Assembly: GCA_029532415.1 (NCBI GenBank)
Contig: JAQOTA010000046.1
Span: 558,001-622,000, forward strand
Source: Marasmius tenuissimus
Taxonomy: Eukaryota > Basidiomycota > Agaricomycetes > Agaricales > Marasmiaceae
Direction: 5' to 3'
DNA: 64,000 bases
The position numbers and the translations under genes are program-made. The notes below the pieces were generated by a model, which was not told the DNA's origin, made no database searches, and saw only the letters and a program-made list of their open reading frames with translations. Of this stretch, positions 11,360-23,389 are shown one piece after another (within the stretch, counting starts at the first letter, position 1; every line of letters starts with the position of its first letter).

Positions 11360-12450
11360 TCAGAATATTTGGTACCTCCCCGTTCCCACCATACGCCCAT
11401 TCCGATCCCGAAGACCCTTCACCTTCTCAATCCTCTCCTTCAAATCGGCCCTTGTACGGCTTTTTTCCTCTCCGGGTCCATTCGCTGTAATGAACAGCCC
11501 CTGTAGCTCAAATATCTTCTGCTCAATCTGCATCTGCCGATCCGTTCTCGCTCGAGAAGGCATCCTCAAGTGAGCTGGTGACAGCGCAGGGTTGGTCCGC
11601 ACCGATACTGATGGCAGTATGGAGATCTCCGACGCTCCTTTGTAGGAGGCTACAGCTGTACTGGAGGCAGTGAGGAATTCTGTTCCCGTGCTCGCACAGG
11701 AGTATATTGAGATGCTGACTGAGTTCATATTGTCTCGAAAGTTTCTCAAAGAGGCGTAGTCGATGAGATTGAGTCAACTTCCAAATCCCTGCTTCATTCG
11801 ACTCTTGTCAGGACCTGTTCTTCTTTGGGCTCCTGGAGCACGCATTCATTTCTGAGGTGACAGTTTTTTTTACCATCATGTCCCAGCGAAATCCCTTTGT
11901 ATGATCTAATCTGTTTCGCTGTTGATAACGACGAAGGAGTAGCCACACAAGGACGACGACTACAATGAGGAAGGCAATCCCCCCGATGATACTTCCGATA
12001 ATAATTTTCGTTTTTGGGGGGAGGTAGCGTATTGATCACTGGATTAGGATCTTGTATGTTGATAACAAGACGGTCTATCACCTAGAATTTGCTGTTGCTG
12101 ATGGCGCATCGAGCTCGGGTATCTGGAGTGTCATGTTTGTGCCTATGGCTCGAGTGCTTGTACCCACGTTGCTGCTAATGGTGAAATAGAGTCAATTCAC
12201 AAATTAATCTGGATCGGTGGTAAGCATTACTCACGTTGCCATCATACCTGACTCGCTTAAACTCGCATTATCGGTATCTCCATCGGCTATGATTGTGGCG
12301 GCAGTGGTATCCAAGACCGTGTAGATCGAGGTAAAGCTGGCGCGATGTGAGTCAATCGGACGAGCGAGGGCTCAAGGCGAGGTATAAATACCTACTTTTT
12401 TTTGGAAATAGACTGGTGATTATCGACGCCATTTCGCTGGTCATTCATCA
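11360..12450 (-). pseudogene. Decayed copy of the long-tailed single-pass membrane protein
   Basis: Partner of the gene at 48,190-50,000. The TM core is readable near 11,930-12,010 (IIGSIIGGIAFLIVVVVL followed by LLRRYQQRNR) and the C-terminal helix near 11,370-11,600 (RTDRQMQIEQKIFELQ, then TRADLKERIEKVKGL). Between them the frame is lost: a TGA follows KKNRS near 11,820 and the DSISSTTPL segment lies in a different frame from the end. An extracellular exon is recognisable at about 12,067-12,180. Several breaks make it a pseudogene. Confidence 0.65.
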
Positions 12451-13310
12451 ATCAAACTATATTAATCGACAATGATGGAGGAAAGACTAAACCTCAAGAC
12501 CGCAGTGAGGTCTATCATCCCTCGTTTTTCCCTCATCTATTCTTTCGGCTCCTAAAATCTGGGTGGCCGCCATTTGAGCTGTGGTTGGTTGGGAATCAGG
12601 ACAGAGAGACATGGAATCGTGACCGAGTGTTCCAGTGCGTTTGCTGATGCAAAACCTGCTTTGGTACTTCTATGAACGAGCGTAGTTGTAGGGTTGGGCT
12701 CGATGAAAGGTTAAGACCTCAAGTAAAATTAGAATAAGGATAGTGGAAAGCTGAGACGAGAGTTATCAGCATATACTCTTCGGATGGACGAAGCGGTGAT
12801 ACCTAGCTCTGAGAGGCATGGTCACAGCTAGCCAGCCAGAGGAAGCTTGACGGAAAGGAAAATCACCGTCGTTGAAACTGAACTCACTCTCTTATTCTAC
12901 GGCAACTCGCATCTGGAAATGATTGACACTGTCACCCACTGGCCGTGATCTCCATTGTACCAACTGAACTCTCGGGGATGGCCGTCAGTTTATCTGATAG
13001 TCCCTGCGGTTATCTGTCATGATATCGGCGTTCGTTTAGACGTAATCTTTGGGATGGCGACCTACGAGATCAAAGAACAGGGGTACTCGGCGCGCGGCAA
13101 GAGCTGTATCAGACTCAAATTGATACGAAACTTTCCAATAGAGCATAGAAAATATGTTGCACGCATGTTTTGTTGTTCCAGTTCGCGGATAATGAAACTT
13201 CCAGCGTTCCTCTGTCGAATACGGTCGAACTGAAGTCTTCCTCCCCTCCCAGTGATTGTACCATATTTCATATCATCGGTAAATCAAAATATTTCACCGT
13301 ACTATTACCA
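12451..13310. other. No gene seen
   Basis: About 860 bases. Bases 13,100-13,310 resemble the 3' flanks of the other short-tailed genes (near 14,950 and 22,620; all contain a GTTGCACGCAT/ATTACATGCAT-type stretch). The rest matches nothing else in the window that I can see. Confidence 0.4.
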
Positions 13311-14251
13311 TCACAATCGAGATTTCCTATCCTCGGCTTTCTCGTTCCACCCATACCCAAAATCCCCACCAGGGTATGCCGGGAGCGTCTCGGGTCGCTC
13401 GGAAACTAACGCTATCTCCTGCCGATGCACACTCAGACTTGAAGCTATCCCTTGTACCCGAAGACGACGACGGCGCAGGTGGAGTAATACTAGGACCAAG
13501 ACAAGCAATGACACGACACCACCGATAACTCCTCCGATGATAGCTCCCTTGTGTTCTCTGGGTTCTGTAGCTCTTGGCGCTTCTGCCTCTTGGGAGGAAG
13601 GGAGACCGGTCAAGGGAATACCGGCATTTGTAGCTGTCGTCGTGGACCGACTTGGTGGGTATGTAGGAGCAATCGGGGTGAATTGTTGAGTCGTACTGGT
13701 TGTATAGTTTTTGGAAAGCTCAAAACACATTGATATTCTGGGAAAAAGAAAGAGCTCACTCCAAACTTGTGGCCGCGGAAGTACTGCTGGGGCCGTCTGA
13801 GCTCAATGATGATGCGGGTAGGACGACCAGCGAGGGAGGGTTTGGTTGTCTATATATTGTCGGCAATAAATTTCCGCAGGGTAAAGGTTGGAGCCTCACT
13901 TGGATTTTTTGGCGTCCAGAAGCACTCGCTGAAATGTACTGGAAAACAGAAGTCAGTAAAACTCGTTTTTCAATCGCTACAGACATAGATAGCGTACCCC
14001 GCTTGGGTCACTGTGAATACGAGGGCAGTTTGGCTTCCGTCTTGATTTTTTGGTACTGTTAGGGTCTGTACGGTCTGTACGGCAGGTTTCCGTGTTCTTT
14101 GCAATGCAATGCGGAACTGGCCATAGGTTCCCTTCAATTTCACAGTGTATGGCTCAAGGGCCACCACTGTCAACGGCCAAGTATCGTATTCCTTCCCGAT
14201 AGCGGACAGAATGGGAACCCAAAAGATCGATTGAAGAAATCTGAATATCAT
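13311..14251 (-). CDS. Short-tailed single-pass membrane protein, copy F1 (255 aa, 4 exons)
   Basis: Exons: 13998-14251, 13900-13938, 13760-13849, 13311-13695 (768 nt, open). The start ATG at 14,251 opens a signal peptide (FRFLQSIFWVPILSAIG). Then comes a compact N-terminal domain ending at a GTFQRVLLD strand across the first intron, a Pro/Ser/Thr stalk of about 75 residues, one TM helix (AIIGGVIGGVVSLLVLVLVL), a basic stop-transfer (HLRRRRLR), and a tail with ETLPAYPGGD and GYGWNEKA. This layout is common in Agaricomycete genomes with no assigned function. The Gly-rich entry to the TM and the tail are conserved with copies at 15, 23 and 50 kb. It probably sits in the plasma membrane. Confidence 0.82.
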
Positions 14252-14982
14252 GAAACAGTTGTCTCAATATAGATCCGTTAGGCTGAGAGCCGACAAAGGA
14301 CGTACATTGCTCTGCGACGCATCTTGGAACTCAAGCAGGGAGATAAAAGTTAGTTTGGACCAGCCGGTGTTGTGGTGGTGGTTGGGTAAATTCATGTCTA
14401 CATGACACATCCCACTGTTCATCGTGTGCACAGCCTCTCCTAATTGGAATGATTGATACCGTCTGTACCGGAAGCAGTCTGCTACCATAGCTATGGCTTG
14501 TTCATTAGATTGAGCCAGATTGGGAACTCGGATCCCGATCCCCAAATCAAGATGGTATACAAGAGTTTTTCCCCAGGTCCGAATTGAAGTGATTATCTGA
14601 TCACCGGTTTGCATCTGGCACAACCAGATATCCGTTGCGTAGATCATTGACTAAGCCTCCTTCAACACTAATGGTCAGTCTGTAGCCTTGGCTTCTATCT
14701 GCCAGATAGAAGTCAAGTGGTATTCGCAAATCGCACTGACTAATGAGAGTATGGGGTTGGGTCCCACCGTCACGAAAGTCGCCTTCGTATTGTTCATGAT
14801 CGATAGACGAACTATCATCCCTATCTGTTGCTCATTTTGTTACCATCTCAAGATTGATATCGGGAGCTGAACAAAATGTGTGGCAACTCCATGTTTGCTC
14901 AATGGTCGACGTACTTTTCTGTTGACGGAGTCCATCATAATGAAAGAATATAAAAGATATATTACATGCATAGCTTTTTGTA
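14252..14982. other. Conserved upstream segment of the F genes plus F2 3' flank
   Basis: Bases 14,264-14,420 resemble the regions just upstream of the other F genes (15,931-16,040, 25,405-25,510, 51,080-51,200), each with a CGTGGTGGT/TGTGGTGGTGG stretch and a CAGAATAACGTATG-type donor. This suggests a transcribed 5' leader with an intron, or an unrecognised upstream exon. A minus-strand open frame of 127 codons (14,264-14,647) is not kept in the other copies. Confidence 0.4.
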
Positions 14983-15911
14983 TCAATCTTCAAATGATGA
15001 AAGTTCTAGTCCATGTAACTTGAGGTTGGTTTTCCCTCCCCTCCAGTGCTCGTCCCAGGTTTCTCGAGCTTTAGTTTTCTGATAACACTTATGAGTCAAG
15101 GAGGTGCTCACCGCATCATGCCCGTCGTAAACAAGATTTCCCATCGACAGCCTTTTCGTTCCATGCATACCCACAATTACCTTCACTGTATGCCGGGAGT
15201 GTCTCGCATAGTCACTCGGAGTTGGAGCTACTTCCTGTTCTGTTTGACGCCGGCGACGACAGCGGAAGTAGAGGAAGGCGAACAACAAAAACAGCGACAC
15301 AACACCTCCGATGAGGCCTCCGATGACTGCGCCAGTCTCGGTCGTGCCGCTTATATATCATAATTAAGCAAATTTGGTTCAAACATCACGTCGCTAGATC
15401 TCACCTCGCTTTCGAGGTCGCACCGGGGCTTGAGATAGTGGGGGATGTGAGCGAGACTAGCTCTGTAGGCGAACTGGCGGTAGAACAACTATAGGCGGCA
15501 TACTGGGCTGTATGCTACAGATCGCCTTCAGTAAAGATCTTGAAAACGGATAGTGTGAATTCTCACATTTGAAGACTCCCACTCTCGTTGAGAGGCACTC
15601 GCTGAAGCGTACTGGAAGGTGTGACCCAATAAACCCAAGTTTTTAACTAGCAAATATGGTACGTACCCTGTTAGTGGCAGCATAAATGTGAGTGTATCGT
15701 GGCTCCTGTCTCGATTATCCGGCATAGTCAGGGTCTGTACAATGGAATCCTGAGTGCCCTGCACCCTGAAGTACAACGGGCCCACGGGATGATCCCATAT
15801 TACAGTGAATGACTGAAGGGCGGTCACTGTCCGAGGCCAGTTGTCGAGACCTGTCCCGATGGCGGGTAGAGTGGGAGCCCAGAAGAGCAATGATAGAGTC
15901 ATGTATGCCAT
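14983..15911 (-). CDS. Short-tailed single-pass membrane protein, copy F2 (tail frameshifted, 246 aa)
   Basis: Exons: 15667-15911, 15567-15611, 15405-15488, 14983-15349 (741 nt). It has a signal peptide (AYMTLSLLFWAPTLPAIG), the N-terminal domain with GTLQRVPLNESGS across the first intron, a Ser/Thr stalk (SLTSPTISSPGATS), a TM helix (GAVIGGLIGGVVSLFLLFAF) and an Arg cluster (RCRRRRQ). Compared with the 22.9-kb copy, about 28 bp are missing after the TPSDYA codons. The frame then leaves the conserved tail: LPAYSEG...GYAWNEKA is readable in another frame at 15,130-15,190. The protein would keep its extracellular part and TM but end in an unrelated basic tail. Confidence 0.7.
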
Positions 15912-15930
15912 CGGACGAACAATTCAGTAT

Positions 15931-18560
15931 AGGTCGTGCAAGCTTACACTCAAAAAATGACATACGTTATTCTGCGACGCATCTCGAAGTCCGAGAGAAG
16001 CTGACCTGCACTAGTCGACGTCGTGGTGGTTGAGCATCTGGGACTTGACCGAAATCATAATTCGGTCAAACGTCAGCACTGCCCTTACCTTGGTTGGGAT
16101 GATAAACACAATCTGCTCGGTATCAGCATGTCTCTGTAGCTATTGCGCTTATATCAGATGGTTGAGATCAGGGGGTCTGAATGCTGGGCCTGATTTTCAA
16201 TAGCGATGTTGAATGGAATTTTCTGATGTTTCTGATTCATATAAATGATCTACTTACCGCGCCGTATAGGAGAAAGTTTCTATCAATCTTCCGTGCAGGA
16301 TCAAAACCCCATGGCTTCAGATCTTAACTCATTCCCAGACCAAGTCTTTGGGTTGTCTGTAAATAGAAGCGAGTTGCCTTGACTGCTACCTGATGCATCG
16401 AAGTACTATCCTTCGAACTGGAATGACGAACCAGATTAGCTGTGAATTGGGCATGGATATCACAGCGAGAAGCGGTCGAGGAGGGGAAGTTTGATGGTGA
16501 GAGAGTAAAGGGACTGGCACGCGCCCAAGTATTTGAAAGGAAAGGATTTGTGTACATATCCGATCGGATGTACCCGAACTCTCGAGCTCGACTGTACCAT
16601 ACAACGTAAGAATGTCAACGAAAGCTATAATAAGCCAGGGCAGATCCTAGCGAGCAACCAAACAACCGTTCGAAAGCGGCTGAAGCCTGAAATGGTAAGA
16701 GCTATGTTGACCTGCCCTCAAGAAGGTCCGGCCGGCCGGCAGATTGCCGGAAGCTGGGTTCCGGAGTTGGGGTCTTTTCTTCCCTCTTCGCTTCCATCAT
16801 CTCGGTTCCCCCCTCCTCCTCCGTGTGTTTAATTTCCACTATCGATGAGTCGTTTTTGAATCTTACCTCGTGCGTATTCCTCGTCCTATGAAACCGGTTG
16901 ACACTTTGTCATCTCTATGTGCAAACGACAAGAGGCCGAGCGACGGATTTGGAAGCTGATAAGGTTGGGGTCTCTTGGTGCGCTCTCTACTTTTATTCAA
17001 TGTTGTTCTTTGATGTTCACCCCATCTTTCGTTCGGTTGATCATCGCAGGCTTTGGTCTCAATCCACTCATGATCGTACTGCACCATCCGTCAGTCAAGG
17101 AGATGAAGGTCACCACCAGAAGATGCGCACCCGGCCTTCGAACTGTTTTGGACTCTTAAATCCTACTTCTATCCTCTGTCTCGTCTTTCCCGTTGACATG
17201 ATGATATGCCGCGTGTCTTTGATGTTTCTTCCATCGTATCTCTCTTCCCAGAACTTCCAACCCTCCGTCTTCTTTTGTGGCTTTCATCTTTGGATTACTC
17301 TTCGACACTTTACGACCGGCTTCTGAAATCGAAAGGGGTTCCCTCGAGCGTTGAATCACTTCTCTTATGCATTACCCTTGATCGATGATCCCCTGGTAAC
17401 CTAAGCGGTATGCCGGCTTTAGATCTTCGCAGTTGGATCAGTCTGCTACCCCCTTCCGCATCTTCTGATGTTCCGGGCTTGGATCGGGGAATAGAGGAGA
17501 ACGGGTGTGCTTTAATTCATTTCTATTCTCTTTCGCATTGTTTTGACATCCTACACTCGGCTCTGTCGTCCAAAATATGAGCCAGATATGGGCTCGATCT
17601 GAACTATTTTCTGCCTAGCCATTCCGCAAGCTATACCTTTTTGTTCTTTATGATGGGGTATTCTTTGTAATGAAAGGTGTCGTTCTGGAGTGTGGTTCTT
17701 CGTCTTCCTTCTTTGGACTCTTGGTACAAACACTTCAATCTCGATGCTTGGAAGTCGTTCTCCTATACGATAGCTACGGGGAACTTAGTGACGTCTCTTG
17801 TACCTTCCCCTTCCTCCCTACTTGTTGTCGCCGCCCCCGCTGGCATGTTCGAATCGTCAGTAACTATACAATCCCACTGAAATACGAATTAGGCGTTAGC
17901 TCATCTGGTCCATGCCTGTCGCTTCCAATGGATCAATCTAACTGAAGATACCCCAGATATTCCCGACGCATCTGGTCGGAAGGACTCTCAGAGTTCCTCG
18001 ATTAGCTCGGCCAAACTGCATCCAGGCAATCCAGACCGAACGGTGATGAAGTCGCTTATATAACGCCATTCGAATTTATAGATCTTCTTAACCCATACCA
18101 AACCGAAGAACGAGAGAGAAAGAGAAACCCGGTTATCCCCTCACCCAGACGTGCCCACGCAAGTCCAGGGCGGGTTGGCTAGCAGGACTATGGATCTCGC
18201 CTTGAACGATGTGAGCATGACTTGACGGGCTCTCGGAGATACTCGCACTCTTTTGTTTTCGAAGCGTTGGAATAGAGATCTCAACGCTTTTCCGTGAAGT
18301 AGATTTCCTAGGTACGCGGAGCATGATATACCATCGACCCGAAGATCTTGAGCCTATCTTCAAATATTCGTTGGGAAAATGTAGTATTACACCATTCGAC
18401 CCGTAGATTCACATCAGGACAATGTGGTTTTTGGTCTTTCCTACGCCCCAGTCCGTTATGCTCTCGTCTGACTGTATGAATGTATTTGTGAAAGAGACTG
18501 GAGGCGACGAGAAATCTCGATCAAGGGTTAGAGCGCCGACTCGTAGAGATGATGTTAAAG
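15931..18560. repeat. Segmental repeat R1, copy 2
   Basis: Second copy of the segment at 1-2,640, highly similar with scattered substitutions and small indels. No frame holds across all three copies. The longest plus-strand frame (16,898-17,326) and the antisense frames around it have no recognisable domain, so no gene is called here. Confidence 0.75.
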
Positions 18561-18769
18561 TACTCGCAAGAACTCGGTTGGAACGAGTGGCTTTGGAGAG
18601 CCACTCAATCAGAATCCTTCGGTTTGTGCCCTACAATATTCCACGGTATGGCCCGTTCACATGTAAGTACGTCTTTGTCTTATTTGTATGTTTACCAAAT
18701 CAACTAGAAAACCATGACTATTCACTACGATCTTTGTAGACTCTGGTGAGGCACTCAACCTCAATCCCC

Positions 18770-19475
18770 CACGGGGATGATCCTATTTAGCTCTATTCCG
18801 TCATCTCTCCTTCCGTATACACGGAAATTCCCACTCACCTTCACCCCACCCGTATCAACGTTTCCCCTCGCCCCTTCCATCTCGGATTCCACCGCGTTGT
18901 AGGACTCTGATGTTACCTCTCCGAGGCTGGTTGCGAACATTCTCAGGGTACCATTGAGTTGTGCGCGAGTGCGAATGGAAGCCAGGATCTTCCCTATCTC
19001 TTCGACCTTGTGTGAATGACAGAGATCGTAGGGCCGTGTATAGCTAGGTCGAGTTTCCGGAGAAGCAACAAAGTGTGTGGCAAGTAAAGGCTTTAGAATA
19101 CCAGTCTATTGGATGGTTTGAGCTCACACCTGAATTGCAGCGAAAGGTCGGCGAGAAGAGGTACCTTCTCCTACCGTGTACAGATGACCGCAAGACAATC
19201 GGTAGGCTCTCCGAAGGTCAGGGTAAGCTTATGAAAGTGACGCAATAGGACTAGCTGATAAAGATGAAGTAGTCGAGCGACGGCTATTCAGAGGAACTCG
19301 AAGTGCGGGCAATCGTCGAACGATCTTTGCAATTGATCGGGGTTCTGTTGAGCTATGGTTGACCCGAAAAGCTTGAGCAATGATATCTTCTAGCATCAGT
19401 AAACTTCCTTCGTTGGGTGGTTCCAAAAGACGAATAAATGATGGGGGCAGTTGAATAGCTTGAGGGATTTCCATC
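18770..19475 (-). CDS. Unrecognised small gene G (probable two or more exons)
   Basis: A minus-strand start at 19,475 opens MEIPQAIQLPPSFIRLLEPP and stays open to 19,229. Downstream, after an unplaced intron region, a second open stretch (about 19,020 to 18,775) reads VEEIGKILASIRTRAQLNGT ... TSLGEVTSESYN. The second part is repeated at 34,180-34,450, where it carries a stop and frame changes. Conservation of sense in the second part supports coding. I cannot place the middle exons with confidence and do not recognise the family. Confidence 0.4.
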
Positions 19476-19956
19476 GTCGAGATGGACGTTAAGAGGGGAT
19501 CCCTGAGCATACCCTTCTCATCGGCCGAGGCCAGTGAGGCAAAAGCCTGGCAGACGGAAACGCGGTTCTCACTTTCTCAAGTGAATTTTCTAAGCCCTTT
19601 TCACCAGGGCTCCTCACGCTGCAGAGTTGGTCCCCTCAAAGTTGTCGCCGCTCGGGCAGGTTACAGCCTCATCTATAACCGGGAATTCGGTCTTTCTTTT
19701 TACAGCTTAACAACTCAGGGGGCGGAGAAAGTGATCCACACTGACTGTGAGCTTGTATACCTCCCCATCACCTTGAGGCAGCAAGTTTATCAGCATTCAG
19801 GCATTAATTATTGATGCCTATCAAAAACGAGACAATCCCACAGTCACGTTTACATTCGATTTTTCGTTCCCGTCCCCATAGTTTAAGACTCCTCTCGCAG
19901 CCCGCGAAACCAAAGCCTCCTCAACCAGCTCGTAAAGCCTCTCCGGGAGAGGTGTC

Positions 19957-21689
19957 TCACTTGCTCTTCTGTGCTTCAGCATCTCCAGCAAGTGTTTCCC
20001 GTGTACTTTCCATGTCCTCGGAATCTCTTTGTCGGTAAACGTCCATGACATTACGCGAGCTTGTCTGCTCTTGCGTGAGCTCATACTCCGTCACGATAGT
20101 CTCTTTGAACGATTTCTCGTCGTGTATGGCAACACCAAGTGATACACGGACGATAATCAAAGTCGATGCGATTCCCTTGAAAGATTGTTTATGATATCAG
20201 ATCTGTGTGAGATCGTGTTTCGAAGAGTAACACGTACCATGACAGTTATAAGCGAATCCCACACGGTGAAAGCTATCAGATTGTAAACCCAGAAGCCTCC
20301 CACGTTTGCGTCCCGGTCGGCTTTCGATAGATCATGGCGCTGTGTCCATCTCATACAAACAATGTAAATAACGAGTGCAACGGGATACATCAATCCTGAC
20401 TCCAACCTAGTAAATGTCAACGGAGAACGTGCCGGGGTGTAATTAGCGAGTTTAGATTCAGCTTATGGAGCTATGTTGGTTACTTACGTCGCTGAAAGAA
20501 CAGTTTTGTGCATCGTCGGTACCACTGATTGAGGGGGAAGACATTTTCCTACACAGTAGGCAATATATATAATTCTCCCAGCTACATTGCAAGAAATGGG
20601 GGGGTTATTTCAGAGGAAGACGCTCGGCGGAAGAACACGGCAAGTGCTCACCAATCAAAAGGGTTAGAAGGAGATTGCTCGCAAGGGCGCAAAACGAAAA
20701 TACGATCACAGGGGGGTTTTCGAAGCCTGGTTTCAAAACAGTTTCTGAGTCAAGGTATGGTTCCTTGGCATTGGCCAAGCCATATACTGGAGTGATGAAC
20801 ATGGTGTAAGCTTGTCATTCTTTAACAATTGAGGCCACTATTCCATAACATACCATTGGTCCCGAGAGCAACAAGGGATGGGAGTATCATGACATAGACT
20901 TTGGTATGCCCCCATATGTAGTATAATCGCGATAGCTTCATCAAAGTAACCGATTAATTATCCAGGATGTATGTGAAATTGTTCAGTCTCCCACCAGGAG
21001 GATGTCCGTCAGTAAGCTTGACAAAGAAGAACATTAGCAAGATGTGAGGAAAAATGTGAGACTGCTACTTCGCAACGTATGTAATGCTTTGCAGGCCTAA
21101 TCGTAGACGAGACGGACCGGGAACCCTAGTATTATCAACGCATCATTGAGGAACAAATGAGTTAACGGAACACCGTTTTTACTCACCCCTGCAGCCTGTT
21201 GCTTGCTTCGATGGTAACCTTGTGCATGTCGTTGAGTGCCAGTTTTCGATATTGAGGCGATAAGGCTTCTGAGAACGACCCGCGAAGGTCACTGATGAGT
21301 CCAAACATTTGAATGCGGGTTTGACTTGTATGTATCACAAGCTTGAGGCCAACTTCGACAGTGGCAATGACGTATAGTACCGTGATCAGGAAGGCCTGTG
21401 GGCGGTAGCGGCTTCGTTTACGCGTGGCGAGGATATACATACAGACGGCGTAGAGAACAGTGTAGATCCCTTTGGAAATCATGAATGAGACTCTTCCAAC
21501 AGCGACAACAAGGGTGCTGAGAACTTGATTTACCATAGAGGAATAGACCAATCTGTTTGTAATTCAACATGGTTAGCTTTGTTGACCAGCTCATCCATAG
21601 CGCACAAAGCCAAGTAGACTTACACCAATTTCAGTTGTGGGCCTTAGGATAAGATTATAGCAGTCGACCCCCCTGGCGGAACACTTCAT
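19957..21689 (-). CDS. Seven-transmembrane membrane protein, copy E (381 aa, 10 exons)
   Basis: Exons: 21624-21689, 21534-21552 (19 nt), 21187-21469, 21069-21125, 20995-21016, 20854-20935, 20652-20786, 20488-20581, 20238-20406, 19957-20175; 1,146 nt, open throughout. It is the longest and most divergent copy; exon 3 and exon 7 loops are extended. Helices correspond to those of copy B: IGLFLYGIYTVLYAVCMYIL, VGLKLVI, LRLGLQSITYVA, VYVMILPSLVAL, FSFCALASNLLLTLLI, SGLMYPVALVIYIVC, and WDSLITVM...STLIIVRVSLG. The tail ends in EAQKSK. Two exons use weaker donors (GTGGGA after exon 5, GTAGCA after exon 4). A small TIR element lies 48 bp upstream of the ATG. Confidence 0.82.
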
Positions 21690-21736
21690 GATGGAGGTGT
21701 GGGTAGTGAGGGGTACAAGTGATGAACAGCCTGATA

Positions 21737-21988
21737 TATACTGTACAAAACTCTATGGAGGCGATAGAGTTTCGACCGTTATGCTCCCATTTGTATCTAG
21801 CGTGAGTGACAGGCCATGGAACCTGCTGTATATGGCAGGTACCCGGGGCTCTGGAGCCAAGTATGGTACATCTGGAGGTCAAAGCGTGACTAGAGAGCAG
21901 TTTTTCAGCATTATATAACACTGTTTTAGCAACACGATGAGCCCATCGTTATGCGTTACGTTGCCTCCATACAGTTTTGTACAGTATA
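21737..21988. mobile_element. Small TIR element 3 (252 bp, MITE-like)
   Basis: Terminal inverted repeats of 26 bp with one mismatch: TATACTGTACAAAACT... at 21,737-21,762 and its reverse complement at 21,963-21,988. Both ends abut TA, consistent with a TA target. No coding capacity. It sits 48 bp upstream of the start codon of the 7TM gene ending at 21,689, so it probably lies within that promoter. Confidence 0.85.
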
Positions 21989-22800
21989 TGTATATGATCC
22001 GGTGTAACCTTATCATGGACCTGTGATGCTATCTCGACGGATGAATGCTCCACGGCTGAGCGGGGCCCCCGGATATCAGATTCCAGCGTAACTTGCATTG
22101 GTTTGAACTCCTAAATGCCAAGAATATCAGCGACCAGCCAGCGCACTTTGCTCTTGCCCCAGTGGAGCCAAGATACCTCGATCCCGGAAGTTGTCCTTGA
22201 GATGGTACTATGGTCACCATCTAGTGATCATAGTCTTCGCAATCGTCGATAGCGCCTTCGAAGTAAAACCTGTTGCTTTAGTGGGTTGTATGAGCATAAG
22301 TATTGGGAAATGGCATATCTTTGAATGCAAAGAGAGGATTCCCAGTACCATATGGGTAATAATAGCTAGTAGCTACAATCAAACGTGAACCAAGTCTTAC
22401 CCAGACTGCGTGACCGCAATTCGGCTGATAGACTAATTGGTCACGTAATTTGAATATGATAGAAGTTTTGAGCTATCCAGAGCCTTGTTGGGGGTTCCCA
22501 GATGGCGAACATGACACAAACGTCTACGTAGATATCGGAAGCTAACTGAAATCCGTGGCAGTTTTACGTTCGTTCAGTGGTCTACGGGTTTTTCTGTCGG
22601 CTGAAACCATCATAACAATGTATAGAAGATATGTCGCACGCATAGCTTTTTGCTCTGGATTTCGAACGACAAAAGTTATAGTCCATGTAACCTGAGCTTG
22701 GGGCTTTCTTCCCCTCCATTGCTCGTAATGAGTTTTCGAGCGTTGGATTTGTCATATTATTCATTGGCTAAAGAGGTCCTCACCACGCCCTAGCCATCAT
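21989..22800. other. No gene; 3' flank of F-type gene relic
   Basis: Bases 22,550-22,790 match 14,870-15,110, the 3' side of gene F2. Bases 22,000-22,500 match nothing I can recognise, and no frame of note is present. Confidence 0.4.
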
Positions 22801-23389
22801 TCCCACGATTTTCCATCCACGCCCTTCCCATTCCATCCGTACCCAAAACTGCCCTCACTGTACGCCGGGAGTGTCTCAGGCTGGCTGGCGATCATCGTAT
22901 CTTGCCGGTAGTCACTCGGAGCTCAAGCTACTTCCTGTTCTCCTTGACGCCGACGACAGCGGAAGTAGTGGAAGGGAAATATCAACAGAACCAATGACAC
23001 AACACCTCCATTGAGGCCTCCGATGATTGCGCCAGCCTCGGTCGTACCGCTTATATATCATTCAGCGAAATTCGGTTGAAACATCACATCGATAGATCTC
23101 ACCTCGCTTTCAAGGTTGCACCGGGGCTTGAGATAGTGGGGAAGTAATCGACACTGGCTCTATAGGTGACAACACTGGCTCTGTAGGTGACAACACTGGC
23201 GGTAATACAACTATGGGCGGCATACTGGGCTGTATGCCACAGATCGCTTTCAGCAAAGATATTGAGGATGAATAGTGTGGATTCTTACATTTGAAGACTT
23301 CCAATCTCGTCGAGAGGCACTCGCTGAAGCGTACTGGAAGATGTGACCCATTAAACTCAAGTTTTTAACTGGTAAATACGGGGGCATGC
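22801..23389 (-). pseudogene. Short-tailed single-pass membrane protein, copy F3 (3' part only)
   Basis: Exons 2-4 are recognisable: GTLQRVPL-type exon 2 (23,290-23,335), the stalk with a three-fold repeat of the SPTEPVL type, and the TM exon (about 22,880-23,055). The TM has Asn in place of the usual Ile (GGLNGG), and a TGA follows QEVA where F2 has a Pro codon. Exon 1 is missing: at 23,390 the gene is cut by an ACGT-rich repeat element. The tail (LPAYSEG) remains legible after the stop. Confidence 0.7.
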
